From: CAVQND01 sp049518415
GTDB taxonomy: Bacteria; Verrucomicrobiota; Verrucomicrobiia; Limisphaerales; UBA8199
Length of the DNA stretch: 64,000 bases
Direction of reading: 5' to 3'
Assembly (NCBI GenBank): GCA_049518415.1
Contig: JBEKRX010000001.1
Coordinates: 1-64,000, forward strand
Part shown: positions 26,489 through 35,449 of the stretch, piece after piece
Layout of the letters: each line of letters begins with the position of its first letter
Numbering within the stretch: position 1 is the first letter of the stretch
Notes under the pieces: generated by a model
Database searches by the model: none
What the model was told of the DNA's origin: nothing
Seen by the model: the letters and a program-made list of their open reading frames with translations, nothing else
Program-made: the position numbers and the translations under genes

Positions 26489-26504
26489 TGATGCTATTGC
26501 ATCA
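26489..26504. promoter_or_regulatory. Candidate VapB operator, TGATGC-TATT-GCATCA
   Basis: A perfect 6-bp inverted repeat with a 4-bp spacer, 6 bp upstream of the vapB start codon (ATG at 26483). Position and symmetry match ribbon-helix-helix antitoxin operators. The remaining 26505-26778 shows no gene. Confidence 0.6.
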
Positions 26505-26778
26505 TGACGGCCTTGTCAACCCGGGCCGATTGCCCCCAGGCGCGATGGCGGGCTGATCGCCGCTGCCAACTTGCAGACACTTTCAACGAACCTCCGACGC
26601 TGGCGCGGAGGCAAGGCCTTGACCTGTTCCAACACTTCGCTCGCCTTCCTCGAACAAACCATGCCACTCACGGGCGGTTCCATGCAAGCGCGCCGCTCGG
26701 TGGATTCAGACCTTGCTGACCCGGCGAGGGCGAATCGGAGCTTGCGCCGGCCCCGCGGCGGGCGTAACCACTAGCGGC

Positions 26779-27540
26779 ATGACAACCGCCCGACCGGTTA
26801 CGGCTTACACGCTCACGCTCAATGAAGCCCGGCAGATGCGGGCCGTGCTCGAAAGTGTGAAATGGGCCGACGAAATCCTGGTCATGGATTCCTTCAGCAC
26901 GGACGGCACCGTCGAGCTCGCGCGGGAATACAACGCCCGGGTCATCCAGGAAGAGTTTTGCGGCTTCGGCAGGCTGCGCAACCTCGCGCTGGCGGTCGCC
27001 AGGCACGACTGGGTCCTGAGCATCGACGCCGATGAACGCTGCCCGCCGGAACTGGCGCAGGAGATCCGCCAGGAACTGCTGGCGCCCCGCTGCGACGCCT
27101 ACCACATCCCGCGCAAGAGCCATTTTCTCGGCCATTGGATGCGCCACGGGGGGTGGTATCCCGATTACCGCCAGCCGCAACTGTTCAATCGCCAATGCTT
27201 CCGTTACAACGACGAGCTCGTGCACGAGAGCTACACGCTCAACGGCCGCCTCGGCTACCTGCGCCAGCATGTCCTACAATACCCCTGGGACACCCTGGAG
27301 ATTGCCACGGCCAAACTCCAGCGCTACTCGACCCTCATGGCCCAACGCTACGCCCAGGCGGGCAAACGGGCCTCCCTGGCCCAAATGCTCCTCCGCCCGG
27401 CGGGCAGGTTCTTCCGGCTCTTGGTCCTCCAACAAGGGTTCCGCGATGGGCGCTACGGGCTTGTCCTGGCCACTCTTTACGCCTACTACACCTTCCTGAA
27501 ATACGCCAAGTTGTGGGAGCACCAGGCGAAATCGGCTTGA
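26779..27540 (+). CDS. Family 2 glycosyltransferase (LPS core/KdtX-like)
   Basis: 253 residues from the ATG at 26779. The GT-A fold shows YTLTLNEARQMRAVLESV (nucleotide site), DEILVMDSFSTDGTVELA and a DxD-like SIDADE. The C-terminus (GFRDGRYGLVLATLYAYYTFLKYAKLW) is the membrane-proximal helix typical of the WaaE/KdtX branch that adds glucose-type sugars to lipopolysaccharide inner core. Acceptor not determinable. Confidence 0.9.
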   Translation: MTTARPVTAYTLTLNEARQMRAVLESVKWADEILVMDSFSTDGTVELAREYNARVIQEEFCGFGRLRNLALAVARHDWVLSIDADERCPPELAQEIRQELLAPRCDAYHIPRKSHFLGHWMRHGGWYPDYRQPQLFNRQCFRYNDELVHESYTLNGRLGYLRQHVLQYPWDTLEIATAKLQRYSTLMAQRYAQAGKRASLAQMLLRPAGRFFRLLVLQQGFRDGRYGLVLATLYAYYTFLKYAKLWEHQAKSA

Positions 27541-27618
27541 CGAAACCCTTGCGCGCGCACATGCTCGGCTCTGATCGGGCACCATTGCGCGCCTGACGCG
27601 AGATTTATGATTAGTGCA

Positions 27619-28464
27619 ATGAAGAACCGGCTCTTGTTCGTTCCCGTTCTGCTTTTATCGTTCCCGCTGGCCCTGGCCCAGGCGCCCTCGGGGCCAATTT
27701 CCTTTGCCTTCGACCGCACGACGTTCCCCGTCTGGGATTTCACCGGCGCCTACCAGTTCGATCAGCAAGTGGTCGGCGTCGGCGCCATCTCCGACCTCTC
27801 CTTTGCGGTGTACCTCACCCATGACCTCGCCGGACGGCTGCGCGGCACCGGCACCACCATGCTCAGCCTCGGCCAGGACGTGGTGGCCGCCAATTTCGTG
27901 CTCAATGGCAGCGTCAGCCTCGGCGGCAATGCCACCCGCGCCATCTTCACCGTCAGCCTCAGCGGGGACGATCTCATCGCCGGCCAGTATCGGAAATTCA
28001 GCATCCACCTGACCTATAACCTCAGGGTGGACCCCAACCCCGCCAACCCGGCGGCCTGGATTCCGCTGGTCCGTGGCAGCCCGGTGGGCGGCAGCGTGCG
28101 TGTGTCTGGGCTGGGCGGCGCCAAGGTCATCCCCGGCGCCAATTTCGCCGTCGCCCTGCCGCCCGGCGTGGACGGCGCCTGGAGCGTGGACATGAGTATC
28201 CTGCCTCTGAGCAAGCTGGGGGGCACGGCCACGATTGTGATTGACAGCTCGGCCGCGCCGGACCGGTCGATCATCGAAACCGGCACCCGCACGCTCAGCG
28301 CCAACCTGCTCGGCGCCTACAAGCCGAGCCAGACTTTCTCGCAAGTCCTGCTCACGGGCCTTTTTGGCAGCCGCCCCGCCACGCTGCAATTGAGCTTCTA
28401 CAACGGCGCCAGCGCGCCGGCGCGAGTGCTCGGCAAACTCCTCGGCCAAACCGTGCGCCAGTAG
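27619..28464 (+). CDS. Exported protein of unknown function
   Basis: 281 residues with signal peptide MKNRLLFVPVLLLSFPLALAQ (start at 27619; an in-frame ATG at 27607 adds four residues). The mature protein is Gly/Ser/Thr-rich with alternating hydrophobic strands (LAGRLRGTGTTMLSLG, NFVLNGSVSLGGNATRAIFTVSLSGDDL), suggesting a beta-sandwich or beta-barrel. No catalytic motif is evident. It follows the glycosyltransferase on the same strand by 78 bp, which does not establish a link. Confidence 0.7.
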   Translation: MKNRLLFVPVLLLSFPLALAQAPSGPISFAFDRTTFPVWDFTGAYQFDQQVVGVGAISDLSFAVYLTHDLAGRLRGTGTTMLSLGQDVVAANFVLNGSVSLGGNATRAIFTVSLSGDDLIAGQYRKFSIHLTYNLRVDPNPANPAAWIPLVRGSPVGGSVRVSGLGGAKVIPGANFAVALPPGVDGAWSVDMSILPLSKLGGTATIVIDSSAAPDRSIIETGTRTLSANLLGAYKPSQTFSQVLLTGLFGSRPATLQLSFYNGASAPARVLGKLLGQTVRQ

Positions 28465-28521
28465 CAGTAACTGTTCAGGTGCTGGATCAGGTTTGATGTG
28501 AATGCTCGCGCGGGGTCGACT

Positions 28522-28785
28522 TCACGCTTTGTCCCGGAGACGATAAAGCGGGACAGGGGAGGGGTGTAATGCGTTGATCTGGCCATAGCCGCCAGTGAAT
28601 CCCTCCCCCTTCAGTCGCTCCCAGATCCGTTTAGCCGTGTGCCGCTGTTTGCGCGGCAGCGCCTGATCCGCCTTGAGAATCTGTTCGATCCTCCCCACAT
28701 AGGCTTCCGACTTCTTCTTCGTCCGCGGCTTGCTCTGCTGGTAACCCGGCGGCACGTCAAAAACGAATTTCCTATCAGTAACTCA
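28522..28785 (-). pseudogene. IS21-family transposase (IstA) fragment
   Basis: The fragment KFVFDVPPGYQQSKPR...RKQRHTAKRIWERLKGEGFTGGY corresponds to the segment of IstA between the helix-turn-helix and the DDE core (typical: PKKQRHTAKRIFERL...GFTGGYT). Everything downstream of FTGGY and all of the N-terminus is gone, and no istB is present. It lies just upstream of a decapitated ABC permease, so insertion and deletion here probably removed that gene's 5' end. Confidence 0.72.
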
Positions 28786-29049
28786 GCGGGGCCGGCGCAT
28801 TGTAGTGAAACATTTCCGCCGACTTGTGTGTTCTTTGCTTGGGTATGAAAAACAAATCGCTGTTTGCATTGCCGGTACAATATAAGATCACAAGGTTACT
28901 TTCGGGCGCATCCTGGCGCCTGCAGGGTCAATGAGGGGGCGGAGGAAACGTGGGCAGGACGTGATAGCCATTTGCCACAATGCTCGGAAGGGCCGCAACA
29001 CAGGAAGCCATTGGTCTAAACCGGTCGCGCCTCCGCTCCACTCGACCAG

Positions 29050-29290
29050 TCTCCGCCTGGTGTTGCAGCAAGGCCTGCGCCTGGCCGTCTTGGGTGTGGT
29101 CCTGGGCTTGGCGGGCGCGTTGAGCGTCACGCATTTATTGGCGAGTTTCCTCTACGGGGTGAGTCCCTTTGACCTGGGCACCTTTGCGGGCGTCTCCCTG
29201 TTGCTGGCGTTGGTAACGCTGCTGGCCTGCCTCGTGCCGGCGCGCCGGGCCGCCCGGGTCGATCCGCTCGTGGCTCTGCGATATGAATGA
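29050..29290 (+). pseudogene. C-terminal fragment of a MacB/FtsX-type ABC permease
   Basis: Only the last ~80 residues remain: LRLVLQQGLRLAVLGVVLGLAGALS, then LYGVSPFDLGTFAGV and the ending ARRAARVDPLVALRYE. The same ending occurs in the complete permease immediately downstream (ARRAARVDPMVALRYE). The preceding ~110 bp have no permease homology and adjoin the IS21 fragment, so this is the stub of a tandem paralogue. Confidence 0.75.
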
Positions 29291-29317
29291 GCCGATTGCC
29301 AATCGCCAATGGGAAAT

Positions 29318-31801
29318 ATGAATGACCTACGCTTCGGTCTGAGGATGCTCCTCAAGAACCCCGGTTTCACCGCTGTGGCGGTGCTCACGCTGGCGCTGGG
29401 CGTCGGCGTGAACAGCGCGTTGTTCAGTGTCCTCTACGCCGTCCTGCTCGAGCCCCTTCCCTACCCCGAGCCCGGACGGCTGGTGCAGGTGCAGTCCACG
29501 ATCTCGGCGCCCGGTAAACCCGCCGAGACCCTGCCGGTGTGGTCCTATCCGCGCTTCGAGCTGCTGCGCGACCACAACCGGATCTTCGCTCAGATTGCCG
29601 CCTGTGACAGCCGCACTCTCACCGTAACGGAGGGGGGCGGCGCGGAGCGCGTGGAGACCGAACTCGCCTCGGCCAGCTACTTTCCGCTGCTGGGACTGCG
29701 GGCCGTCCTTGGCCAGGTGTTCGTTCGCGAAGAGGACCGGAAAGGGGCCAGTCAGCCGGTCGTAGTGATCGGTGCGGGCTACTGGCAGCGCCGCTTCGGC
29801 GGGGATCCGGGAGTGATCGGCCGGACACTGCGGGTGAACCAGACGCCGTTGACCATTGTGGGCGTGCTGCCGGCAGGGTTCAAAGGGCAGTCCGGCGCAA
29901 CCCAAATGTGGGTACCGATCACGATGACGCCCACTTTGAGCGGAGATCCGAGCCGGCTTGAGCGGCCCTTCACCATGTGGCACCGGGTTTTGGCGCGTCT
30001 GCAGCCCTCGACGAGTCTGGCCGCCGCCCGGGCGAGTCTTGACCTGTTGGAACGGCAGCTTGAGTCAGTTCTCCCGGTGTCGTCCGAAAAGGAGGCGTAT
30101 GGCATTCACCTCGTGCCGTTCAGAGAGGCGGCGACCGATCCGGCCATCCGGCGATCCCTGTGGGTGCTGGCGGCTGCCGTGGCTTTTGTGCTGCTGATCG
30201 CTTGTGTGAATGTCGCCAATTTGCAGTTGGCGCGGGCCGCGTCGCGGGAACGCGAGATCGCGGTCCGGCTGGCCTTGGGGGCGACGCGCGGACAGCTCAT
30301 CCGGCAATTGCTGGCGGAGAGCCTCGTGCTGGCGGTAGTTTCCGGGGCCATCGCCTTGCTGTTCGCTCACTGGGCGATTGCCTTGATGTCCGCATTCCAG
30401 CCGGCCGACAACTTCGGTTTTCATTCGCATTACGCGCGGTTGCCGGATTTCGGCGCGATTCAACTCAGCACCCCCGTCCTGGCGTTCAACTTCTGCGTCG
30501 CGCTGGGCTGCGGTGTGATCTTTGGACTGTTTCCAGCATGGCAGGCGGTAAGTGGGTCTTTGAGTCCGGCGCTGCATCGCGCGACCGATCGGCCGGCGGG
30601 GACGTATTCAGGCCTGCGGCTGCGCGGGGTGCGCAGCCTGCTCGTGGTTGCGGAAACGGCCCTGGCCCTCATGCTGTTGGTCGGCGCGGGCCTGATGGTG
30701 CACAGCTTCGCGCGGCTGACGACGACGCGGCTGGGTTTCGATCCAAAGCATCTGCTGACGTTTCGACTGGATCAGCCCCGCGGCTCATCCGAGGAGGCCA
30801 AGCCGCTCTTCTTCCAACAGGTCATGGAGCGAATGAACGCGATCCCAGGGGTGGAGTCCGTATGTCTGGCCAATGCCGCACCGTTGTCCGGCACCTACGA
30901 TCGCAGCTTCATGATGGTGCCCCCCGCCGGAAAGGAGGGCGGGCCAGTGGAAGCGTTCATCGGCGTTCATCTGACGAGCCAGGAGTATCTCCACACCCTG
31001 CGGGTGCCGCTGGCGCGCGGCCGCTGGTTCACGGACCAGGATCGCAAGGGCACCCAGCTCGTGGCGGTGATCAACCAGACTGCCGCTCGCAAATACTGGC
31101 CCGGCAGGGACCCTGTCGGCCAGCAGATCGACCTCAGCCCCGCCTTGTCGTCTGACTTCTCCTCGGTGGAGGTGGTGGGGGTGATCGGCGACGTGAAGTA
31201 CGACCAGATGGCGACCGAGATGGGCGCCGACGTGTACCTCTCCTATCTGCAATCCGGCTACCCTGGCTATTACGTGAACCTGCGAACTGCGGGCGACCCG
31301 CTCGCCGTAGCCGCCGCTGTGCGCCTCGGGGTGGCGGCCGTGAATCCCGAGGCGCCGGTCTATGACCTCATGACGATGGAGCGGCGCATCGCCGACTCGA
31401 CCTCACGCATCGAATTCAACGCCTTGCTGCTCCTGGCGTTTGGCCTGGCGGCGCTCGTGTTGGCGGCGGTTGGCCTCTATGGCGTGGTGGCCTACTCGGT
31501 CACCCAGCGCACGCGCGAAATCGGCATCCGTATCGCCCTCGGCGCCCGCGCGGCTGACGTGCTCCGGCTCGTTATGACCCAAGGCATGTGCCTGGTGCTG
31601 GCGGGCGGCCTGATCGGGTTGGTCGGCGCGCTCGCCTTGACCCGCCTCATGCGCAGCCTGCTCTTTGGCGTCAGCCCAACCGACCCACTCACTTTCGCGG
31701 TAATCCTGGTGATGCTGACTGGCGTCGCGCTGCTGGCCTGCTGGCTGCCGGCGCGCCGCGCGGCCAGGGTCGACCCCATGGTGGCGCTGAGATACGAATG
31801 A
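29318..31801 (+). CDS. ABC transporter permease, ADOP (duplicated FtsX/MacB) type
   Basis: About 827 residues from MNDLRFGLRMLLKNPGFT (an ATG nine bases earlier is possible). A first transmembrane helix (~15-38) is followed by a MacB-type periplasmic domain and FtsX-like membrane segments with the coupling motif EREIAVRLALGATRGQLIRQ. A second copy of the whole unit follows and ends with TREIGIRIALGARAADVLRLV and the terminal LPARRAARVDPMVALRYE. This duplicated layout is the acidobacterial duplicated orphan permease family. It heads a three-gene operon with its own ATPase and fusion protein, so it is not orphan here. Likely exports a lipid, peptide or drug. Confidence 0.93.
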   Translation: MNDLRFGLRMLLKNPGFTAVAVLTLALGVGVNSALFSVLYAVLLEPLPYPEPGRLVQVQSTISAPGKPAETLPVWSYPRFELLRDHNRIFAQIAACDSRTLTVTEGGGAERVETELASASYFPLLGLRAVLGQVFVREEDRKGASQPVVVIGAGYWQRRFGGDPGVIGRTLRVNQTPLTIVGVLPAGFKGQSGATQMWVPITMTPTLSGDPSRLERPFTMWHRVLARLQPSTSLAAARASLDLLERQLESVLPVSSEKEAYGIHLVPFREAATDPAIRRSLWVLAAAVAFVLLIACVNVANLQLARAASREREIAVRLALGATRGQLIRQLLAESLVLAVVSGAIALLFAHWAIALMSAFQPADNFGFHSHYARLPDFGAIQLSTPVLAFNFCVALGCGVIFGLFPAWQAVSGSLSPALHRATDRPAGTYSGLRLRGVRSLLVVAETALALMLLVGAGLMVHSFARLTTTRLGFDPKHLLTFRLDQPRGSSEEAKPLFFQQVMERMNAIPGVESVCLANAAPLSGTYDRSFMMVPPAGKEGGPVEAFIGVHLTSQEYLHTLRVPLARGRWFTDQDRKGTQLVAVINQTAARKYWPGRDPVGQQIDLSPALSSDFSSVEVVGVIGDVKYDQMATEMGADVYLSYLQSGYPGYYVNLRTAGDPLAVAAAVRLGVAAVNPEAPVYDLMTMERRIADSTSRIEFNALLLLAFGLAALVLAAVGLYGVVAYSVTQRTREIGIRIALGARAADVLRLVMTQGMCLVLAGGLIGLVGALALTRLMRSLLFGVSPTDPLTFAVILVMLTGVALLACWLPARRAARVDPMVALRYE

Positions 31802-31814
31802 AATTCCCAAATTG

Positions 31815-32513
31815 ATGAAAACAACCACACCGCTGATTCAGTTGGACGACATCCAAAAGGTCTTTCTCACCGACGAAGTCGAGACGCACGCCTTGTCGGG
31901 CGTCAAGCTCAAAATCTGTCATGGCGACTACGTGTCGATCTCCGGGCCGTCCGGCTGCGGCAAGTCGACGCTCCTCTCGATTCTCGGCATGTTGGATTCG
32001 CCGACGAGCGGCAGCTACCAACTGCGCGGCGAGCCGGTCGAGCAGTTGAACCACGCCCAGCGGGCCAAGGTGCGCAACCGCGAGATCGGATTCATCTTCC
32101 AAAACTTCAATCTCATCGGCGATCTGACGGTCTGGGAAAATGTCGAACTGCCGCTGACCTATCGCGGGCTGACGGCAGCGGAGCGGCGCCAGCGGGTGGC
32201 TCAAGCACTGGCGAAGGTGGGCATGACCCAGCGGGCGAAACATTATCCGGCGCAGCTTTCCGGCGGACAACAACAGCGCGTGGCGGTCGCTCGGGCGCTG
32301 GGTGGCCGGCCTGCCATCGTGCTGGCTGACGAACCGACGGGAAATCTCGACTCGAAGAACGGCGACGCCGTGATGGCGTTGTTGCGTGAGTTGCACGCCG
32401 AGGGCGCGACGATCTGCCTGGTGACGCACGATCCGCGTTACGCCCGCGATGCGCAGAAAACCATCCATTTGTTCGATGGTCAGATTGTGAACGAGGGGGT
32501 GGCGGCAGCGTGA
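31815..32513 (+). CDS. ABC transporter ATP-binding protein (MacB/LolD-like)
   Basis: 232 residues from the ATG at 31815. Walker A GPSGCGKST (44-52), Q-loop FIFQNFNLI, signature LSGGQQQR, Walker B IVLADEPTGNLD and H-loop VTHD are all intact. The GNLD after Walker B is characteristic of the LolD/FtsE/MacB branch. It begins 13 bp after the permease stop and precedes the membrane-fusion gene, forming a tripartite efflux operon. Confidence 0.95.
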   Translation: MKTTTPLIQLDDIQKVFLTDEVETHALSGVKLKICHGDYVSISGPSGCGKSTLLSILGMLDSPTSGSYQLRGEPVEQLNHAQRAKVRNREIGFIFQNFNLIGDLTVWENVELPLTYRGLTAAERRQRVAQALAKVGMTQRAKHYPAQLSGGQQQRVAVARALGGRPAIVLADEPTGNLDSKNGDAVMALLRELHAEGATICLVTHDPRYARDAQKTIHLFDGQIVNEGVAAA

Positions 32514-32559
32514 TGAGCGGGAACGAAGCAATGAACGCCACGAACGGCAGGACTTGACC

Positions 32560-33831
32560 ATGGATGTTCCCGTTTCACCAGCCTTGAAGAAGCGCCGTCA
32601 AAGGCGTCGCTGGTTATTGGCCGGCGGAGTGATCGTCCTGCTGGTGCTGGTGACGCTCGGGTTGTCACGGCTGCAACCCGCCGCGCCAGGTGTCGAAAAG
32701 TCCACGCTGATTATGGACACCGTCAAGCGCGGCGAGATGCTCCGTCAGGTGCGCGGCAACGGGACGCTCGTGCCCGAAGACATCCGCTGGATTCCGACGG
32801 CCAGCGCCGGGCGCGTCGAGCGGATTCTGGTGCTGCCCGGCGCGCGGGTGAAAGCCGACGCCGTCCTGGTGGAGTTGAACAATCCGGAAGTCGAACAGGC
32901 GGCCTTCAACGCCGAGTGGGAACTCCGGGGCGCCGAAGCCGAACTGGCCAACCTGCGCGTCAAACTGGACACCGATAAAATGACCCAAAGGAAAGCCGTG
33001 GCCACCGCCGAGGCGGAATACAGCATCGCGAAGTCCGACTTCGAAGTCGAGGATGCGCTGGCAAAAAGCGGGCTGACTCCGGCGGTGACACTGAAGCGCG
33101 CCAAGACCAAAGCCGAAGAGTCAGCCAAACTGCTCGAGATCGAACGGGAGCGCCTGAATGCCTCGGACGTTGCGGCCAAAGCGCAACGGGAGGTCCAGGA
33201 AGCCAGGGTCTCGCAACTACGCGCGCAGCTTGAACTCAAGCGCCGGCTGGTGGAGGGGCTCAAAATCCGTTCCGGCATGGACGGGGTCCTGCAGCGGCTC
33301 GGCGACCCCGCCAATCCGCTCCAGGTTGGCCAGCAACTGGCGGCCGGCGCGCCCGTGGCTCGCGTCGCCAACATGACCAAACTGAAGGCCGCTATCAAGA
33401 TTCCGGAAACACAAGCCAGAGACGTTCAACTGGATCAGTTGGCGGAAATTGACACGCGTAACGGCGTTATACCCGGCCATGTCACGCGCATTGACCCGGC
33501 GGTGGAGAACGGCACGGTGACAATGGACGTGGCTTTGGACGCAGCGCTGCCGAAAGGCGCGCGGCCCGATCTGAGCGTGGACGGCACCATCCAACTCGAA
33601 CGGTTGGAGAACGTGACGTATGTGGGCCGGCCGGTGCAAGGCCAGGCGGACACCCAGGTGGGACTTTTTAAGGTTGTGGACGGCGGCAGAGGAGCGGTGC
33701 GCGTGCCGGTCAAGCTGGGGCACAGTTCGGTGAGCACGATCGAAATCGTCAGCGGCCTGCAGGTTGGTGACCAGGTCATTCTGTCCGACATGTCCCAATG
33801 GGATGCGCATGAGCGAGTCAAACTGAACTGA
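32560..33831 (+). CDS. HlyD/MacA-type periplasmic adaptor (membrane fusion protein)
   Basis: 423 residues from the ATG at 32560. A single N-terminal transmembrane helix (about 14-34) is followed by a lipoyl half-motif (GRVERILVLPGARVKADAVLVEL). A long alpha-helical hairpin follows (about 105-230, Ala/Glu/Lys/Arg-rich), then the second lipoyl half (SGMDGVLQRLGD...VGQQLAAGAPVARVAN) and beta-barrel/membrane-proximal domains ending in VSGLQVGDQVILSD. It connects the inner-membrane ABC pump to an outer-membrane TolC-type channel, which is not encoded here. Confidence 0.92.
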   Translation: MDVPVSPALKKRRQRRRWLLAGGVIVLLVLVTLGLSRLQPAAPGVEKSTLIMDTVKRGEMLRQVRGNGTLVPEDIRWIPTASAGRVERILVLPGARVKADAVLVELNNPEVEQAAFNAEWELRGAEAELANLRVKLDTDKMTQRKAVATAEAEYSIAKSDFEVEDALAKSGLTPAVTLKRAKTKAEESAKLLEIERERLNASDVAAKAQREVQEARVSQLRAQLELKRRLVEGLKIRSGMDGVLQRLGDPANPLQVGQQLAAGAPVARVANMTKLKAAIKIPETQARDVQLDQLAEIDTRNGVIPGHVTRIDPAVENGTVTMDVALDAALPKGARPDLSVDGTIQLERLENVTYVGRPVQGQADTQVGLFKVVDGGRGAVRVPVKLGHSSVSTIEIVSGLQVGDQVILSDMSQWDAHERVKLN

Positions 33832-33835
33832 ATCC

Positions 33836-34339
33836 TTAATTCCTCTTCTGAGTCTTCCGCCTTTGCCTTTGAATTGTAGCTATTTTCTGACGCAATTCCC
33901 GAGTTCGTTCCATTCGCCGGCCGAAGCGGGTCAGCGCCTGGGCTACGGCCGCATACCCCATTCCCCCGGCCAACCGCCCAAGCTCAGCCAACCACAGTCG
34001 CCCCGCCCTGCGCCCAAGCCATAACGCCCCGTCCCTGCCCCAGTCCCCACGCCGGTCGCAAAACTCGCCCCAGCCCCCGCCTTTCAACCGCTCCACGGCC
34101 GAGATTATCTCGGCCCAACTGGGGCGCCCCGCCAGACGCCTCACCTCCTTCTGCTCCCCCCGGCTGCCCCCCACCCCCTCCACCAGCCGCCTGGCAAACG
34201 CCGCGCTGCCCAGCGCCAGCCCGCCGACCGGCCGGTCCCAGGGCCGTTCGATCACCCCTTGGCGCAACAGCCCCTCGGTGTATTGGCGCAACGCCGCGCG
34301 TTGCTCCTTGTCGGTCCGTCCGCCGCACAGACCGCGCAA
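33836..34339 (-). pseudogene. REP-associated tyrosine transposase (RAYT) C-terminal remnant
   Basis: 167 codons, with TTG as the only available start. RGEQKEVRRL...PSWAEIISAVERLKGGGWGEFCDRRGDWGRDGALWLGRR and LAELGRLAGGMGYAAVAQALTRFGRR match the C-terminal, DnaA-domain-IV-like region of verrucomicrobial RAYT proteins (from memory). The N-terminal HUH/catalytic Tyr region is absent and a stop lies just upstream. The adjacent palindrome pair at 34426-34479 is the kind of element these transposases mobilise. Confidence 0.65.
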
Positions 34340-34425
34340 GGGCGCTTCATCAGCCAGCCTGGCGCCGCAAGGTCAAGCCGAATATGTAAAAAGGTTTAGA
34401 TGCGACCCCGCGGTCGGGTCCGGGG

Positions 34426-34479
34426 TCCCGATTCCGAATCGGGATAGAGCGTGAGGGCATTCCCGATTCGGAATCGGGA
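34426..34479. repeat. Paired REP palindromes in opposite orientation (BIME-like)
   Basis: TCCCGATTCCGAATCGGGA at 34426-34444 and its exact complement at 34461-34479, separated by 16 bp. The first 19-mer also occurs at 24384-24402. Together with the RAYT remnant ending at 34339, this is a bacterial interspersed mosaic element in structure. It lies in the RAYT-pyrE gap, which has no gene. Confidence 0.82.
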
Positions 34480-34586
34480 CCACGCTCCACGCTCTCACGC
34501 TTCACGCTCCACCCAAGCAGCCAGATCTTGGAATTTATTCTTGCACGAGCCCTCAGACCCTTGTAACCAGGCAACCAGGTCACTCA

Positions 34587-35153
34587 TTACTTACTGCCCG
34601 GTTTAACCGCAGGCAGCGCTGCCAGATCGGGGGGCAGTTTGTCGGGCTCGAACGTCTCCACGTAGAGGGACATCAGGCTGAAGCTCGGCACGCTAAAACC
34701 CACTGTGCCGCCGGAGCGATCCACGGCCATGGCCACACCGACGACCTGCCCGCCGTGGCCCCGCACGATGTCCAACGTCTCCTGCACCCGGCCTCCCCTG
34801 GTGACGACGTCCTCCACCACGAGGATCCTCTCGCCGGGCGCGATTCTGAATCCCCGACGGAGAGCCAGTTTGCCCTCTTCTTTCTCGACAAAGAGGAAGC
34901 GCGCGCCGAGTTGGCGGGCCACTTCCTGGCCCAGAACCAGCCCGCCCATGGCCGGCGAAACGACGGTGACTGCGGCGAGCGGGCGGACTTTCCGGGCCAG
35001 TTCGGCGCCCAGCTTCTCGACGGTCGGCATTTGCTGCAACGCCAGGGCGCATTGGAAGTACTGGCGGCTGTGCAGGCCGCTGCGCAGGATGAAGTGGCCC
35101 TCCAACAGCGCTCCGGTCTCGCGAAAAACCTGCATGACTTCGTGCTCGGTCAT
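34587..35153 (-). CDS. pyrE: Orotate phosphoribosyltransferase
   Basis: 188 residues from the ATG at 35153 (MTEHEVMQVFRETGALLEGHF). It joins orotate to PRPP to form OMP in pyrimidine synthesis. The PRPP-binding loop is ERILVVEDVVTRGGRVQE; SGLHSRQYFQ and VVSPAMGGLVLGQEVARQLG are the other family blocks. Slightly short but complete. It overlaps nothing and follows the DUF5989 gene by 17 bp on the same strand. Confidence 0.93.
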   Translation of the reverse strand: MTEHEVMQVFRETGALLEGHFILRSGLHSRQYFQCALALQQMPTVEKLGAELARKVRPLAAVTVVSPAMGGLVLGQEVARQLGARFLFVEKEEGKLALRRGFRIAPGERILVVEDVVTRGGRVQETLDIVRGHGGQVVGVAMAVDRSGGTVGFSVPSFSLMSLYVETFEPDKLPPDLAALPAVKPGSK

Positions 35154-35170
35154 GGATGAACGGGCGGGAA

Positions 35171-35326
35171 TTACTTGGACGGATAAAGCGCCCAGGAGAT
35201 ACCCGAGTTGGAGGCGAGAATGAAGAGCGCTGCCAGCCCCAGCAGCAGGAGCACGACCAGCGGCACCAGCCACCACTTCTTTTCCTGCCAGCAAAGCTGG
35301 AAGAATTCTTTAAACAGGGATTTCAC
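35171..35326 (-). CDS. DUF5989 family small membrane protein
   Basis: 51 residues from a GTG at 35326 (VKSLFKEFFQLCWQEKKWWL). One hydrophobic helix (about 20-38) follows an amphipathic SLFKEFFQ...KKWW segment. The layout matches DUF5989 proteins (short K/E-rich head, K-K-W/F-W-L-x-P, one helix, short tail), which often sit beside carbamoyltransferase or SxtJ genes; none is here. A longer reading to 35449 is unlikely because it is low-complexity. Function unknown. Confidence 0.72.
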   Translation of the reverse strand: MKSLFKEFFQLCWQEKKWWLVPLVVLLLLGLAALFILASNSGISWALYPSK

Positions 35327-35449
35327 TGCTGGGCCAAGGATAGCAATCCGGAGGGGAGATGGCAAGTACCGCAGGCTGGGAGTGGGGGTGGAGCATAGAG
35401 GATGGAGGATGGAAGCGGAGCGAACATCGAACATTGAACATTGACCCAC

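Noticed and set aside
26505..26778. Small frames between vapB and the glycosyltransferase
   Set aside because: Arg/Pro-rich translations without a plausible start context or domain.
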